A stretch of DNA of 32,188 nucleotides, from contig JACPNV010000006.1 of the NCBI GenBank assembly GCA_016185305.1, positions 193,470 through 225,657 of the forward strand, written 5' to 3'. The notes below the pieces were generated by a model, which was not told the DNA's origin, ran no database searches, and saw nothing but the letters and a program-made list of their open reading frames with translations. Numbering within the stretch: position 1 is the stretch's first letter; every line of letters begins with the position of its first letter. The position numbers were made by a program, and so were the translations under genes. Source of the stretch: Actinomycetota bacterium. Lineage in GTDB: Bacteria; Actinomycetota; Acidimicrobiia; Acidimicrobiales; Acidimicrobilacustridaceae. This document shows, piece after piece, positions 1-8,607 of the stretch.

Positions 1-23
1 ACGCTCATCTGTGAGGAGGCCCG

Positions 24-584
24 ATGCAGACGCATGCCCACCATTCCCACAGTGTCGCCGCGCGCTTCGATCGTGCGGATGAGGTCGACGCGGTGGTGCG
101 CGAGCTCCATTCGCTTGAAGACGACGAGCACCTCGATGTGGCCGTGCATCGACCCGACGCGCACGAGCTCGACGAGGCCGAGCACCGGCTGGCCATCAGC
201 ATCGGCGAGGGCCTGCTCATCGGCACGGTGATCGGCACGCTCGCGGGTATGGGCATCATGGCGATCATCGGATCGCGGATGGCCGACATCGACGTGCCGA
301 CGCTCGTCGCCGGCGGAGCGGCCGGTGGTGCGCTTCTCGGCCTGCTGTTCGGTGCCGTCGTCGGCATGGCGCTGCGGGGTGAGGGCATCCATGAAGCGAC
401 GTGGTGGGAGAGCTACCACCTCTCGGCGGGGGAAGGCATCGTCGTCGCGGAGGTGGATGACGACGGGACGGGCCGGCGTTGGGCCCGCTCGGTCGATCCC
501 GGCGTCGAGACCGCGTCGCCGCTCGACCGAGAGGTCATGAGCGTGTTCATGCGCCACCACGGCCACATCGTTCCGGTGCCGTAG
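24..584 (+). CDS. Glycine-zipper integral membrane protein, unknown function
   Basis: 186 aa. A strong purine-rich ribosome site (gaggagg, 12-18) precedes the ATG and decides the start. The N-terminal ~60 residues are acidic and look like a small alpha/beta domain ('RFDRADEVDAVVREL', then an E/H-rich stretch). Two glycine/alanine-rich membrane segments follow (about 61-86 and 92-118) with GxxxG-type spacing typical of glycine zippers. A soluble C-terminal ~65-residue part ends in 'GHIVPVP'. The layout resembles small actinobacterial membrane proteins with a general-stress-protein-like N-terminus, but I do not recognise a named family. It converges on trpA with only 12 bases between the stop codons, leaving no room for a conventional terminator. 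The N-terminus is His-rich (HAHHSHS). Confidence 0.75.
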   Translation: MQTHAHHSHSVAARFDRADEVDAVVRELHSLEDDEHLDVAVHRPDAHELDEAEHRLAISIGEGLLIGTVIGTLAGMGIMAIIGSRMADIDVPTLVAGGAAGGALLGLLFGAVVGMALRGEGIHEATWWESYHLSAGEGIVVAEVDDDGTGRRWARSVDPGVETASPLDREVMSVFMRHHGHIVPVP

Positions 585-596
585 ACCCAGCCGGAG

Positions 597-1376
597 TCAG
601 CCCGCGTCGAGCGCGCTGCGGAACGACTCGACGAGCTTCGCGGCGCCGGTCGGACCCTCGCCGTCGAGCAAGCGCCTCACCAGCGCGGAGCCGACGACGA
701 CGCCGTCGGCGACCTCGCACGCTTCGACAGCCTGCCGGGGCGTCGAGATGCCCACGCCGACGAGCACGGGCTTGCCAGTCACCGCTTTGAGCCGTGACGC
801 GATCACCGTGGCCGACGACGCCAGCTCGTCGCGCTCTCCTGTCACGCCGAGAAGGCCGACGGCGTACACGAACCCTCGGGCGCGCTCGCACACCCGTGGC
901 AGCCGATCGTCCGGAGCGGTGGGCGCGGCGAGCATGACCGTCTCGATGCCAACCCGATCGGCGACCTCGGCCCACGGCCCGACCTCCTCGAGCGGGAGAT
1001 CGGGGAGGATCGCGGCAGCAACCCCGGCCTCGCGCAGCGAGTCGGCGAAGCGCTCGTGGCCCATGTGGAAGCAGATGTTGTAGTAGGTCATGACCGCGAG
1101 CGGCACACCGATGTCGCCCTCGCGCAGGGACGTGAAGATGGACGAGGGGGTCGCGGCCCGTTCGAGCGCTCGCTCGGACGCAAGCTGGATCACGGGACCG
1201 TCCATCACCGGATCGGAGAACGGGATGCCGATCTCGACGGCGTCAGCGCCGGCGTCGGCGACCGCCCGGACCACATCGAGCCACGCCCCGTCGAGCCCAC
1301 CGGTCACGTACGGCACGAGCAGCTTGCGGCCGGCACCGCGCCCGCCGCGCAGCGCCGTCTCGAGAGCGCCGGTCAT
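597..1376 (-). CDS. trpA: Tryptophan synthase alpha chain
   Basis: 259 aa TIM-barrel lyase, normal length for the family. It cleaves indole-3-glycerol phosphate to indole and glyceraldehyde-3-phosphate and channels the indole to TrpB. The family signature is clear: the catalytic Glu is at residue 48 in '[12 protein letters not shown]', and the catalytic Asp is at 59 in 'MDGPVIQ' (most homologues have 'ADGP' here). A '[12 protein letters not shown]' loop corresponds to the mobile loop 6 region. The phosphate-binding end '[10 protein letters not shown]' and 'GVVVGSALV' is also present. Its start overlaps the trpB stop by four bases (ATGA), so the two are translationally coupled. It is the last gene of the minus-strand trpC-F-B-A run. 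Confidence 0.97.
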   Translation of the reverse strand: MTGALETALRGGRGAGRKLLVPYVTGGLDGAWLDVVRAVADAGADAVEIGIPFSDPVMDGPVIQLASERALERAATPSSIFTSLREGDIGVPLAVMTYYNICFHMGHERFADSLREAGVAAAILPDLPLEEVGPWAEVADRVGIETVMLAAPTAPDDRLPRVCERARGFVYAVGLLGVTGERDELASSATVIASRLKAVTGKPVLVGVGISTPRQAVEACEVADGVVVGSALVRRLLDGEGPTGAAKLVESFRSALDAG

Positions 1377-2542
1377 CCGAGAAGATCCATCATCTGGGCG
1401 ACGTCTTTGTCGCCCCGGCCGGACAGGTTGAGCAGCACCGTCTTGCCGGCCAGCGACGCGCGGTCGCGAACGATCCAGGCCAGGGCATGCGCGGGCTCCA
1501 GCGCGGGGATGATGCCTTCGGTGCGACTCAGCAGGGCGAACGCGTCGATGACCTCACGATCGTCGACCGCCTCGTACCGGGCGCGGCCGATGGCGCTGAG
1601 GTACGAATGCTCCGGCCCGACACCCGGGTAGTCGAGGCCCGCGGAGATCGACTGCGCCTCTTGCACCTGACCCCACTCGTCCTGCAGCAGATAGGACTTG
1701 GATCCGTGCACCACGCCCGGCACGCCGCGGCCGACAGCGGCGCCGCCCGCGGGCTCGACCCCGACCAACTCCGCGCGCGTGTCGGCAAAGCCGGAGAAGA
1801 TGCCGATGGCGTTCGAGCCTCCGCCCACACAAGCCGTCACGACATCGGGAACCCCGTCGCCACCATCCTTCGCCAGCAGCGCCGCACACTGCTCGCGCGC
1901 CTCACGGCCGAGCACTTCGTGCAGCGTCCGGACCATCCACGGGTACGGGTGCGGCCCCATCACCGAACCGAGGCAGTAGTGCGTGCTCTCCACCGTCGCC
2001 ACCCAGTCACGCATGGCCTCGTTGATCGCGTCCTTCAGCGTGCGACTGCCGGTCACGGCCGAGCGAACCTCTGAGCCGAGCAAGCGCATGCGGAACACGT
2101 TGAGCTCCTGGCGGTGCATGTCGACCTCGCCCATGTAGACCGCACAATCCATGCCGAGCAGCGCGGCGGCCGTTGCGGTGGCCACGCCGTGCTGGCCCGC
2201 GCCGGTCTCGGCCACGAGGCGGGTCTTCCGCATGCGCTTCGCAAGCAGGGCCTGACCCAAGACGTTGTTGATCTTGTGTGAACCGGTGTGGTTGAGGTCT
2301 TCGCGCTTGAGCAAGAGGCGCACACCGAGCTCCGCGGACAGCCGGCGGCACTCGGTCAACGGCGAGGGACGACCGGCGTAGTCACGCAAGAGGTCGTCTA
2401 GCTCGTTCCGGAATGCGCGATCGGCCCACGCCTCGCGAAACGCGTGCTCGAGTTGCTGGCACGCGGGAACAAGCGTTTCCGGGATGAAGCGGCCCCCGAA
2501 GTCTCCGAACCGTCCTTCCGGTGTGGGGTCTGTGAGGGCCAT
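1373..2542 (-). CDS. trpB: Tryptophan synthase beta chain
   Basis: 389 aa PLP enzyme (TrpB1 type) that condenses indole with serine. It begins with the typical '[15 protein letters not shown]'. The PLP Schiff-base lysine is K90 in 'HTGSHKINN', the catalytic Glu is E112 in 'AETGAGQHG', and the PLP phosphate loop is 'GGGSNAIG' near residue 236. The C-terminal motif 'LSGRGDKD' is intact. Length and motifs are canonical. Only three bases separate it from the upstream trpF stop, and it overlaps trpA downstream, so the three form a tight operon. Nothing unusual was seen. Confidence 0.98.
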   Translation of the reverse strand: MALTDPTPEGRFGDFGGRFIPETLVPACQQLEHAFREAWADRAFRNELDDLLRDYAGRPSPLTECRRLSAELGVRLLLKREDLNHTGSHKINNVLGQALLAKRMRKTRLVAETGAGQHGVATATAAALLGMDCAVYMGEVDMHRQELNVFRMRLLGSEVRSAVTGSRTLKDAINEAMRDWVATVESTHYCLGSVMGPHPYPWMVRTLHEVLGREAREQCAALLAKDGGDGVPDVVTACVGGGSNAIGIFSGFADTRAELVGVEPAGGAAVGRGVPGVVHGSKSYLLQDEWGQVQEAQSISAGLDYPGVGPEHSYLSAIGRARYEAVDDREVIDAFALLSRTEGIIPALEPAHALAWIVRDRASLAGKTVLLNLSGRGDKDVAQMMDLLG

Positions 2543-2545
2543 CGC

Positions 2546-3316
2546 TCAGTCGCCGGATGGTTCCACGGCGTGCATGCCGACATCCCCGTCGAGACCGAGC
2601 TCGATGCGCTGGTCGTCGACGTCTTGGCCCTCGAGCAGCTCGTCGAGCGTGTCTACGTACTCGTAGTCGAACGGCATCAGGTACTCGTCGCCCTCGAACT
2701 CGGGGCCCTCGTAGGACTTGGCCGCCTGGATGAAGCGGAACACCTTGCGCGCGTCTTTGTGCCCGGGCGACGACTCGACGCCGCTGACGACATCCACCCC
2801 CCAGGGGTTCACGGTCTCGATCGCAGCCCCGACGTTGTCGGCCGTGAGCCCGCCCGCGAGGATCAGCCGCTTGCCGAGCGCCGAGGAGAGACCTTCGAGC
2901 ATTCCCCAATCGATGGCTCGGCCGGATCCGGGCTGGGCCGAGTCGACGAGGACGGCGTCGGCCACCCCATACTCCGGGATCTTCTCGAAGCCGTAGTCGC
3001 CCACCGAGAAGGCCTTGATCGCGAAGCCGACGCGCTCGCGGATCCACTTCACCTCGGCCGGCGCCTCGTGCCCATGAAGCTGGACCGCACCCAGCCCGCA
3101 CGTGTTGGTGATGTCCACGACCCGCTGGGAGGCCTCATCGCGGAACACGCCAACCGTCAGGATCTCGGCTGGCAAGCGGCGCACGATGTCGCGCACGATG
3201 GTCGGCGCGACCTGGCGAGGCGACGGCGCGAAGACGAACCCGATCGCGTCCGCACCCATGGCCACGGCGAAGAGCGCATCGGATTCGTTGGTGGTCCCGC
3301 AGATCTTGACGAACAT
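2546..3316 (-). CDS. trpF: Phosphoribosylanthranilate isomerase with acidic C-terminal extension
   Basis: 256 aa. It performs the Amadori rearrangement of phosphoribosylanthranilate to CdRP in tryptophan synthesis. The catalytic pair is visible: Cys6 in 'VKICGTT' and Asp125 in 'AVLVDS'. The phosphate-binding strands 'LAGGLTADNV' and 'GVDVVSGVESSPGHKD' follow. The enzyme core ends near residue 200, the usual family length. The remaining ~56 residues (about 2549-2719) are strongly acidic (EGPEFEGDEY, DTLDELLEG, DVDDQ), lack a recognisable domain and are not needed for the barrel. It follows trpC after a 56-base gap and precedes trpB by three bases. Confidence 0.95.
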   Translation of the reverse strand: MFVKICGTTNESDALFAVAMGADAIGFVFAPSPRQVAPTIVRDIVRRLPAEILTVGVFRDEASQRVVDITNTCGLGAVQLHGHEAPAEVKWIRERVGFAIKAFSVGDYGFEKIPEYGVADAVLVDSAQPGSGRAIDWGMLEGLSSALGKRLILAGGLTADNVGAAIETVNPWGVDVVSGVESSPGHKDARKVFRFIQAAKSYEGPEFEGDEYLMPFDYEYVDTLDELLEGQDVDDQRIELGLDGDVGMHAVEPSGD

Positions 3317-3372
3317 CGCGGGCCAAAGGTAGCGGACAGCGTCGGCTCCGATCGATGCGGATAGCTCGCCCG

Positions 3373-4173
3373 TCAGCCGGCAGCCGGGTCGACGCGCAGC
3401 GCCTTCACGGACGCCGCCGGATCGCCGCGGGTGACAAGTGATTCGCCGACGAGGACAGCGTGGTAGCCCGCGGCAGCGAGGCGGGCGGCGTCGGCCGGAC
3501 CACCGATGCCCGATTCGGCAACCCGGACGACTCCGGAAGGCATCTGGGGTGCGATGCGGGCGGCGCGGGCGGCGTCGACCTCGAAGGTGACGAGGTCGCG
3601 CTGGTTCACGCCGATGAGCGTGGCACCGATCGACACGGCTCGCGCGAGCTCGGCCTCGTCGTGGATCTCCACCAGCACCTCGAGGCCGATGTCGCGCGCC
3701 AGGTCGTGGAACGAGCCGAGCTCGGCATCGTCGAGCGCCGCCGCTATCAGCAGCACGCAGTCGGCCCCCATCAAGCGGGCATCGCAGACGTCGGCTGCGC
3801 TCACCGTGAAGTCCTTCCGCAGGACGGGGAGCGCGCAGGCACCGCGCACCGCCTGCAGGTCGGCCACCGACCCGCCGAAGTACACCTCGTCGGTCAGGAC
3901 CGACAGGCAGGCGGCACCCCCCGCCGCGTAGGACCGGGCAAGGGCCGCGGCATCGAGATCGGCAGCAAGATCTCCCTTCGACGGTGAGCGTCGCTTCACC
4001 TCTGAGATGACGGCAAGCCGATCGCCACCGTCCACGGCTGCCTTGAGCGCTGCAGTGAAGCTGCGAGCCGGAGCCATCCCGGCGGCCTCAGTCGCAAGCC
4101 GCTCGACCGAGCGACCGTCGTTGCGTGCGGCCGCGCGATGCGAGTCGAGGATGCGGTCGAGGTAGGTCGCCAC
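3373..4173 (-). CDS. trpC: Indole-3-glycerol-phosphate synthase
   Basis: 266 aa TIM barrel that closes the indole ring of CdRP with loss of CO2 and water. Visible motifs are 'ISEVKRRSPSKG' (catalytic Lys60), 'VLRKDF' (general acid Lys120), 'LVEIHDEAEL' (Glu159), 'GVNQRDL' (a common variant of GxNNRDL), 'VAESGI' (Glu-Ser) and 'AVLVGESLV'. The length is normal. It lies between the small monooxygenase-like gene upstream (19-base gap) and trpF, on the minus strand. The neighbouring trpD and trpG are absent from the window. Confidence 0.97.
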   Translation of the reverse strand: MATYLDRILDSHRAAARNDGRSVERLATEAAGMAPARSFTAALKAAVDGGDRLAVISEVKRRSPSKGDLAADLDAAALARSYAAGGAACLSVLTDEVYFGGSVADLQAVRGACALPVLRKDFTVSAADVCDARLMGADCVLLIAAALDDAELGSFHDLARDIGLEVLVEIHDEAELARAVSIGATLIGVNQRDLVTFEVDAARAARIAPQMPSGVVRVAESGIGGPADAARLAAAGYHAVLVGESLVTRGDPAASVKALRVDPAAG

Positions 4174-4192
4174 CGACAGCCCGGCCTCGCCG

Positions 4193-4504
4193 TCAGACCT
4201 CGAAGCCCTTGGCGTCGACGGGCGAGGCGAACGCCATCAGCGGCGGCTCGCCGAGCAGCCCACCCAGCGCGCCGAGGAGCGTCTTCATCGCTTCGGAGCT
4301 GCTGTGGGTCGTGAGGGCCGCGTCGTCGGCGTACAGCTCGAACAGCCACAGCGCGTTGTCGTCGGCCTTGTCGAGATGAAACGAGTACATCTCGGTGCCG
4401 TCCTCGTCTGCGACGGTCGGCAGCATCTCACGAAGGGAGGCGAGCAGTTCATCCCGCTTGCCGGGTTGCGTCACGAACTTCACGAAGCACGAGGTCTTGG
4501 CCAT
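4193..4504 (-). CDS. Antibiotic biosynthesis monooxygenase (ABM)-like small protein
   Basis: 103 aa protein with the ferredoxin-like dimeric alpha/beta-barrel pattern of the ABM family. It starts 'FVKFVTQPGKRDELLASLREML', continues with 'GTEMYSFHLDKADDNALWLFELYAD' and has the helix 'ALTTHSSSEAMKTLL'. Relatives include quinone monooxygenases and many uncharacterised proteins, so the substrate cannot be inferred. It is the first gene of the minus-strand run leading into trpC. A TAGCCT box lies six bases before the ATG, which suggests a leaderless transcript that could also drive trpCFBA. A role in tryptophan synthesis is not implied. Confidence 0.85.
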   Translation of the reverse strand: MAKTSCFVKFVTQPGKRDELLASLREMLPTVADEDGTEMYSFHLDKADDNALWLFELYADDAALTTHSSSEAMKTLLGALGGLLGEPPLMAFASPVDAKGFEV

Positions 4505-4510
4505 CCGGGG

Positions 4511-4516
4511 AGGCTA
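4511..4516 (-). promoter_or_regulatory. Putative -10 box (TAGCCT) for ABM-trpCFBA
   Basis: On the minus strand TAGCCT is followed by six bases (ccccgg) and then the ATG at 4504. That matches the actinobacterial TANNNT -10 at a distance that would place transcription start at or next to the A of ATG. There is no Shine-Dalgarno sequence. No clear -35 was seen. Confidence 0.4.
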
Positions 4517-4538
4517 CCTACTCGGCAGGCCGGAACCC

Positions 4539-5084
4539 TCACTCGCGCTCGGCTCGAGCGCTCTGGTACACGGCGACGAACGGGGTCGCGACGAACGAGA
4601 GCAGCGCCAAGATGAAGCTCACCGCCGCCAGCGTGGTCAGCAGGTTGATGCTCGTGACGAGTCCGACGCTGAATGACGCGATGGCGGCGACCAGGAGGCC
4701 AGGCCCGAGCATCTGCAACCATCGCGGCACTTCGGTGCCCGGGATCGGCGTGTCGTCGAGCAGCTCGGCATCGTCGGCGCCGTTGCTGGGATCGAACGGG
4801 ACGAAGTCCGGGCTCGACGTTCCCGCGGGGCGGCTCGGCTTTCGGATCGGGCGCGAGACGTTGGCACGGAGGTCGGCGTCGTACCGCGCTCGCAACCCGT
4901 CGTCGCCGAGGACCGCCCAGGCCTCGTTGATCCGGCGCATGTCGCGCTCGGGCACAGAACCGTCCGGTCGGGCCTTGGACGAGCGGACGTCGGGATGGTG
5001 GCGCCGGGCGAGGTGGAGGTAGGCGCGCCTGATCTCGGCGTTCGACGCGTTGTTGCTCACCCCCAGGACCTCGTAGTGGGTCAC
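4539..5084 (-). CDS. Membrane-anchored J-domain (DnaJ-like) protein
   Basis: 181 aa with a GTG start at 5084. The reading frame stays open upstream, but that part is only antisense of the response regulator. The J domain occupies residues 1-70: 'THYEVLGVSNNASNAEIRRAY', the diagnostic HPD at 30-32 that stimulates Hsp70 ATPase, then 'INEAWAVLGDDGLRARYD'. A Pro/Asp-rich linker (75-120) precedes two hydrophobic segments (about 127-147 and 149-172). The protein therefore probably recruits DnaK to the inner face of the membrane. There are no zinc-finger or client-binding domains, so it is not DnaJ itself. A TACGAT box six bases before the GTG supports the chosen start. It is divergent from the response regulator, 60 bases away. 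Confidence 0.85.
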   Translation of the reverse strand: MTHYEVLGVSNNASNAEIRRAYLHLARRHHPDVRSSKARPDGSVPERDMRRINEAWAVLGDDGLRARYDADLRANVSRPIRKPSRPAGTSSPDFVPFDPSNGADDAELLDDTPIPGTEVPRWLQMLGPGLLVAAIASFSVGLVTSINLLTTLAAVSFILALLSFVATPFVAVYQSARAERE

Positions 5085-5090
5085 CGTCGC

Positions 5091-5096
5091 ATCGTA
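5091..5096 (-). promoter_or_regulatory. Putative -10 box (TACGAT) for the J-domain gene
   Basis: Minus-strand TACGAT, six bases (gcgacg) before the GTG at 5084. It fits a leaderless TANNNT promoter. No ribosome-binding site is present. No convincing -35 was found. Confidence 0.4.
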
Positions 5097-5144
5097 ACGC
5101 TCGACATTCCCCACTCTCTCCGGACGGCGCGCGAGCATGTCCGG

Positions 5145-5822
5145 GTGCCAGAAGAGCCCGTGATCGTCCTCGTCGAGGATGATCCGAACATCGCCGACCT
5201 CGTCGACCTGTACCTGCGCCAAGGCGGCTACCGCGTGTACCAAGCGGCTGACGGCGAGAACGGGCTCCAGCTCGTGCGCGATCGCCAACCGAGGCTGGTC
5301 ATCCTCGACGTCGGCCTTCCCGGCGCGATCGACGGCCTCGATGTGTGCCGCCAGCTGCGCGCCACGAGCGACATCCCGATCATCATGCTCACCGCGCGCG
5401 ACGGCGAGGTCGACCGCGTCCTCGGGCTCGAGATGGGCGCCGACGACTACGTCACCAAGCCGTTCTCCCCGCGCGAGCTCGTGGCCCGGGTCAAGGCGAT
5501 CCTTCGCCGCGCCGAGACACCGAAGAACGACGCGCATGCCGTGCTGACCATCGGCGAGTGCGAGGTTGATCTCGGCCGCCGCGAGGCGCGTGTCAGCGGC
5601 GACGTGGTGCCGCTGGCCACCCGCGAGTTCGACCTGCTGGCGTTCCTGTCAGAGAACCGCGGTTTGGCGCTGAGCCGGCGACAGCTCCTCGACGGCGTGT
5701 GGGGCGCGGACTGGATCGGCGACGAGCGCACCGTCGATGTGCACGTCCGCCAGCTTCGCAAGAAGCTGGGCGATGCCTTCCCCCTCTCGACGGTGTGGGG
5801 CGTCGGCTACCGGCTCGATTGA
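5145..5822 (+). CDS. OmpR/PhoB-family response regulator
   Basis: 225 aa. Receiver domain 1-120: acidic pocket 'VEDD' (11-13), phospho-acceptor Asp55 in 'LVILDVGLPG', Thr in 'MLTARDG', and Lys105 in 'DYVTKPFSP'. A winged-helix DNA-binding domain covers about 130-225, with 'ATREFDLLAFL', 'RRQLLDGVWG' and 'RTVDVHVRQLRKKLG', ending 'GVGYRLD'. The GTG at 5145 is chosen; a GTG at 5160 (V-I-V-L-V-E-D-D) is an equally short alternative. Earlier in-frame codons only read across the intergenic gap and the J-protein gene. Its likely partner, the kinase at 8608, lies on the same strand about 2.8 kb downstream, beyond two minus-strand genes. Confidence 0.93.
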   Translation: MPEEPVIVLVEDDPNIADLVDLYLRQGGYRVYQAADGENGLQLVRDRQPRLVILDVGLPGAIDGLDVCRQLRATSDIPIIMLTARDGEVDRVLGLEMGADDYVTKPFSPRELVARVKAILRRAETPKNDAHAVLTIGECEVDLGRREARVSGDVVPLATREFDLLAFLSENRGLALSRRQLLDGVWGADWIGDERTVDVHVRQLRKKLGDAFPLSTVWGVGYRLD

Positions 5823-5856
5823 GGCTGCCGCGTGGCTTCCCGGGGCCGCGCGACGC

Positions 5857-7824
5857 TCAGCCAGTCCCGGCGTCGAGCGGGTTGACGGGCCAGGGGCCGT
5901 TGTACATCTCGACGGCGCGGACCGATCGTTCGGCCTGGCGCCGCTGGAGCGACCAACGCTGGCTGACCGTCACCTTCATGCGAGACTCGACGCCGGAGAC
6001 GTCGACGGTCAGATAGAACACCCCTTCGACGGGTGAATAGAAGCCGACCATCTTTCCCGGGCCGGGAAGGCTTGCCCGGCAGTCGGCGTCGAATCGGGAG
6101 CGGTCGCGTCCGGCCCGCAGCGCGTCGTCGGCAAGGTCCCAGAGGGAGGCGCAGTCCTGCGCGAACAAGGCGTTCACGTAGGCGCCGGCCGTCGCCGCCG
6201 CGGACGGGCTCGGTACCGGCTCGCGTCCGGGCGTGTACTGCAGGGTGCTGGTGATCGGTTCCGGTTTGGCCACCCCGGTGCCGTTGCTGATCTCGATCAT
6301 GTCATCGAGGCCGTCGAACACGATCTCTTCGGTGCCCGAGATCGCCTGGCAAGCCGGCATGCCGTTGACGAACCCGATCCGGCAGCGGGACGGCAGGTCG
6401 CGAATCTCGGTCGGGTCAGCAGGCAGCGGTCGAACCCAAATCCACGACTCGCTCGTGAACCTCTCACGTGAGCAGCCGGCTCCCGGTCCCACGTACACGG
6501 TCTTCGACGCGCCCGGGCAGCCGCTGCGAACGATCTGCCAGTCGGGCGGAACGAAGAGTCGGAGCCCGCCCTCATCCACTGTCGTCGACCCGGGCGACGG
6601 CGCCGCCGGCACATCAACTGATGGATCTGGCGGCGTCGTGCTCGCCTGGGCCGGCGTGTCCCCATACGCGATGGACTCCAGATCACCGGCCGAGCTGAAC
6701 AGAACGTCGAGCGGGATCGCGCCACCGGTCGCGAATCCGACGAACTCGCCGCCGATGAACCGCAACGGTGGCGGATAGGTGCTGTTCAGCCGCTCGGTTC
6801 CGGGGAACATGCCGTCCATGAGCTCCTCGCTTCGGGAGAAGCCGGCGACTCCTGGCGCCCCGAATCTCGTTTGCATGGCCCACGGCATGAAGCTGCCCCG
6901 ACTGGGAACGACCGCGCCGTTCGGACTCTGGATCTCGCTTGGCAACGAAGAGGCGACTCTGATCGACACAACATCACCAGCGTTGACCGAGGTGCCGGAC
7001 GGGGGTTCGCTGCCGAGCACGGTTCCGGTTGGTGGCCCACCGTTCGGCTGGACCGATTCGACGGTCCAGCGCGTCTTGGCACCCGCCTCGAGCACGGCAG
7101 TTTCGGCCTGCAAGTAGGAGAGTCCGGCCACGTTCGGCACCGCGGCCGCGACGTAGTTGGCCGGAGGGATCCTGTCCCGGGCGATGACGCTGCCCGCGAC
7201 CCGCTGACGCACCTCGGCGTCGGCGCCCTTCGATCCCACCGCAACAACCCGCGTGTCGTCGTAGGCCCATACAAGGGTGTCCCAACCGTCCGCCGTCATC
7301 AGGGCTGCGTCACGGGCCGGGCCGACCCTGACGGCCGTCGCGGTCGCAGGCATCCTTCCGGCCAGCAACGCTGCCGCTCGCGCGGCGTCGTTGAAGACTT
7401 CCAGACGGAACTGGCGACCTTCGCCGTCCTTGACCTCCAGGTGGCTAACTCGTCGCGCGATTCCCCCCAAAGGGAAACCGGCATCAGCGGTGATGCTCTC
7501 GTCGCTGGTGACGACAACACGACCGGGCAACGTCACCAGGCGGAACGAACCCGTCCCGACGATGTCGACCGCGCCCCGCCGCAGCGGCTCGAACGGACTT
7601 GCGTTCGGTGTGGACGGGACACCGACGTCGACGGGGGTCGCATCGTCCTGGACACGCGCCACGCCGACGAGCGCGACGACGAGTCCGATGACGACGAGCG
7701 CGATCCCTTGCCGCGCCTGGATTCGACGACGGTGACGCCGCACCACCTCGATCGGTGGTGGAGCCGGTGTCTCGTGCTGACGAAGCCGCTCACCCGCGTC
7801 GACGAGGTCTTGCTCAGTGGTCAT
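5857..7824 (-). CDS. PASTA-domain membrane protein coupled to an ECF sigma factor (possible anti-sigma/sensor)
   Basis: 655 aa. A cytoplasmic basic N-terminus (1-40, 'VVRRHRRRIQARQ') leads into one membrane helix (41-57). Most of the protein should lie outside the cell. A PASTA domain is clear at about 228-292 ('VPNVAGLSYLQAETAVLEAG', then 'GTVLGSEPPSGTSVNAGDVVSIRV'). The C-terminal region holds a few cysteines and ends in a possible NTF2-like fold (about 545-650). The start overlaps the sigma-factor stop (ATGA), the usual arrangement for a sigma factor and its membrane regulator. No zinc-type HxxxCxxC anti-sigma motif is visible, so anti-sigma activity rests on context. PASTA domains bind muropeptides or beta-lactams in other proteins, hinting at cell-wall sensing. 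The 3' end converges on the response regulator with 34 bases between. Confidence 0.85.
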   Translation of the reverse strand: MTTEQDLVDAGERLRQHETPAPPPIEVVRRHRRRIQARQGIALVVIGLVVALVGVARVQDDATPVDVGVPSTPNASPFEPLRRGAVDIVGTGSFRLVTLPGRVVVTSDESITADAGFPLGGIARRVSHLEVKDGEGRQFRLEVFNDAARAAALLAGRMPATATAVRVGPARDAALMTADGWDTLVWAYDDTRVVAVGSKGADAEVRQRVAGSVIARDRIPPANYVAAAVPNVAGLSYLQAETAVLEAGAKTRWTVESVQPNGGPPTGTVLGSEPPSGTSVNAGDVVSIRVASSLPSEIQSPNGAVVPSRGSFMPWAMQTRFGAPGVAGFSRSEELMDGMFPGTERLNSTYPPPLRFIGGEFVGFATGGAIPLDVLFSSAGDLESIAYGDTPAQASTTPPDPSVDVPAAPSPGSTTVDEGGLRLFVPPDWQIVRSGCPGASKTVYVGPGAGCSRERFTSESWIWVRPLPADPTEIRDLPSRCRIGFVNGMPACQAISGTEEIVFDGLDDMIEISNGTGVAKPEPITSTLQYTPGREPVPSPSAAATAGAYVNALFAQDCASLWDLADDALRAGRDRSRFDADCRASLPGPGKMVGFYSPVEGVFYLTVDVSGVESRMKVTVSQRWSLQRRQAERSVRAVEMYNGPWPVNPLDAGTG

Positions 7825-8426
7825 CGCTCATCGTCTTTCTCTTCTCGAGCGTTCGCTCTGCTTCTTTCCAACGCGGCGATCCCCCGATTGACATGAGTCC
7901 TCGCCGTCGACGCGGAACAGCCGAGCACGTGCCCGATGTCGGGGAACGACAGGTCGCCCACGAATCGGAGCGCAACCGCCTGCGCCTGGCGCCGTGGGAG
8001 CGATCGCACCGCGCGCCATAGGTCGGCGTCAGGAATCGGAGGTGTCATCTCGTGGAATCTTCTCGCCGAAGACCCGAGCCGGTCGACAAGCCGCCGCTCG
8101 GTACGGCTACGCCTGAGACCCGAGAGGCAGCGATTGATCACCACGCGGCGCACCCACAGATCGGGTCGGTCGTACGCGCTCACCGCCGTCCAGGATCGGT
8201 GCGCGGCCAGAAACGCCTCTTGGGTGTGTTCCTCGGCAAGTTGCTCTTTACCGCACAGGCTGAGCGCCAAGCGAACCATCGGCGCGTACTGCGCCCGGTA
8301 GAAGAGCTCGAAGTCCGACCGTCTCGCATCGGAGCCGACCAGCGGCTCCGGGGTCGGGGCACCAGTTGCCTGGCGCGTTGAACCGGTGATCTCTGGCTCG
8401 GCGTCCGTCGAGTCCGCGACCGTCAC
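7821..8426 (-). CDS. ECF-type RNA polymerase sigma factor (sigma-70 family)
   Basis: 201 aa with a GTG start at 8426. Sigma region 2 covers about 38-105 ('FELFYRAQYAPMVRLALSL', 'AEEHTQEAFLAAHRSW', 'DLWVRRVVINRCLSGLRR'). Region 4 covers about 135-190 ('LWRAVRSLPRRQAQAVALRFVGDLS', helix-turn-helix 'DIGHVLGCSASTARTHVNRGIAAL'). A ~35-residue unstructured N-terminus precedes region 2. Regions 1 and 3 are absent, as in extracytoplasmic-function sigma factors. The stop overlaps the PASTA membrane-protein start by four bases, so the two are coupled. Upstream on its strand, GGAAGTG (8513-8519) and GTCC (8493-8496) give a weak ECF-like promoter about 17 bases apart, which could indicate autoregulation. 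The gene is divergent from the histidine kinase. Confidence 0.92.
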   Translation of the reverse strand: MTVADSTDAEPEITGSTRQATGAPTPEPLVGSDARRSDFELFYRAQYAPMVRLALSLCGKEQLAEEHTQEAFLAAHRSWTAVSAYDRPDLWVRRVVINRCLSGLRRSRTERRLVDRLGSSARRFHEMTPPIPDADLWRAVRSLPRRQAQAVALRFVGDLSFPDIGHVLGCSASTARTHVNRGIAALERSRANAREEKDDER

Positions 8427-8607
8427 GAGCTAGTACACGTTCGAGCCACCCGAAACCACGACATCGACACCAGCTTTTCTGGGTCCTGGCTCGGACTGGC
8501 TGCCGACTCGTTCACTTCCGGGGACCGTAGACCGGGCGCCGGGTCCACCCCTCCCCCGCCGGCCCTCGCTCACACCTTCCTCATCGTTCGCGGGCACACT
8601 GGGAACC

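Noticed and set aside
5085..5537. Upstream extension of the J-domain protein frame
   Set aside because: Lies antisense within the response regulator; the J domain begins directly at the GTG at 5084, which has a TACGAT box in front.
5823..5856. Possible terminator between the convergent regulator and PASTA genes
   Set aside because: GC-rich, but no clean stem could be paired by eye.
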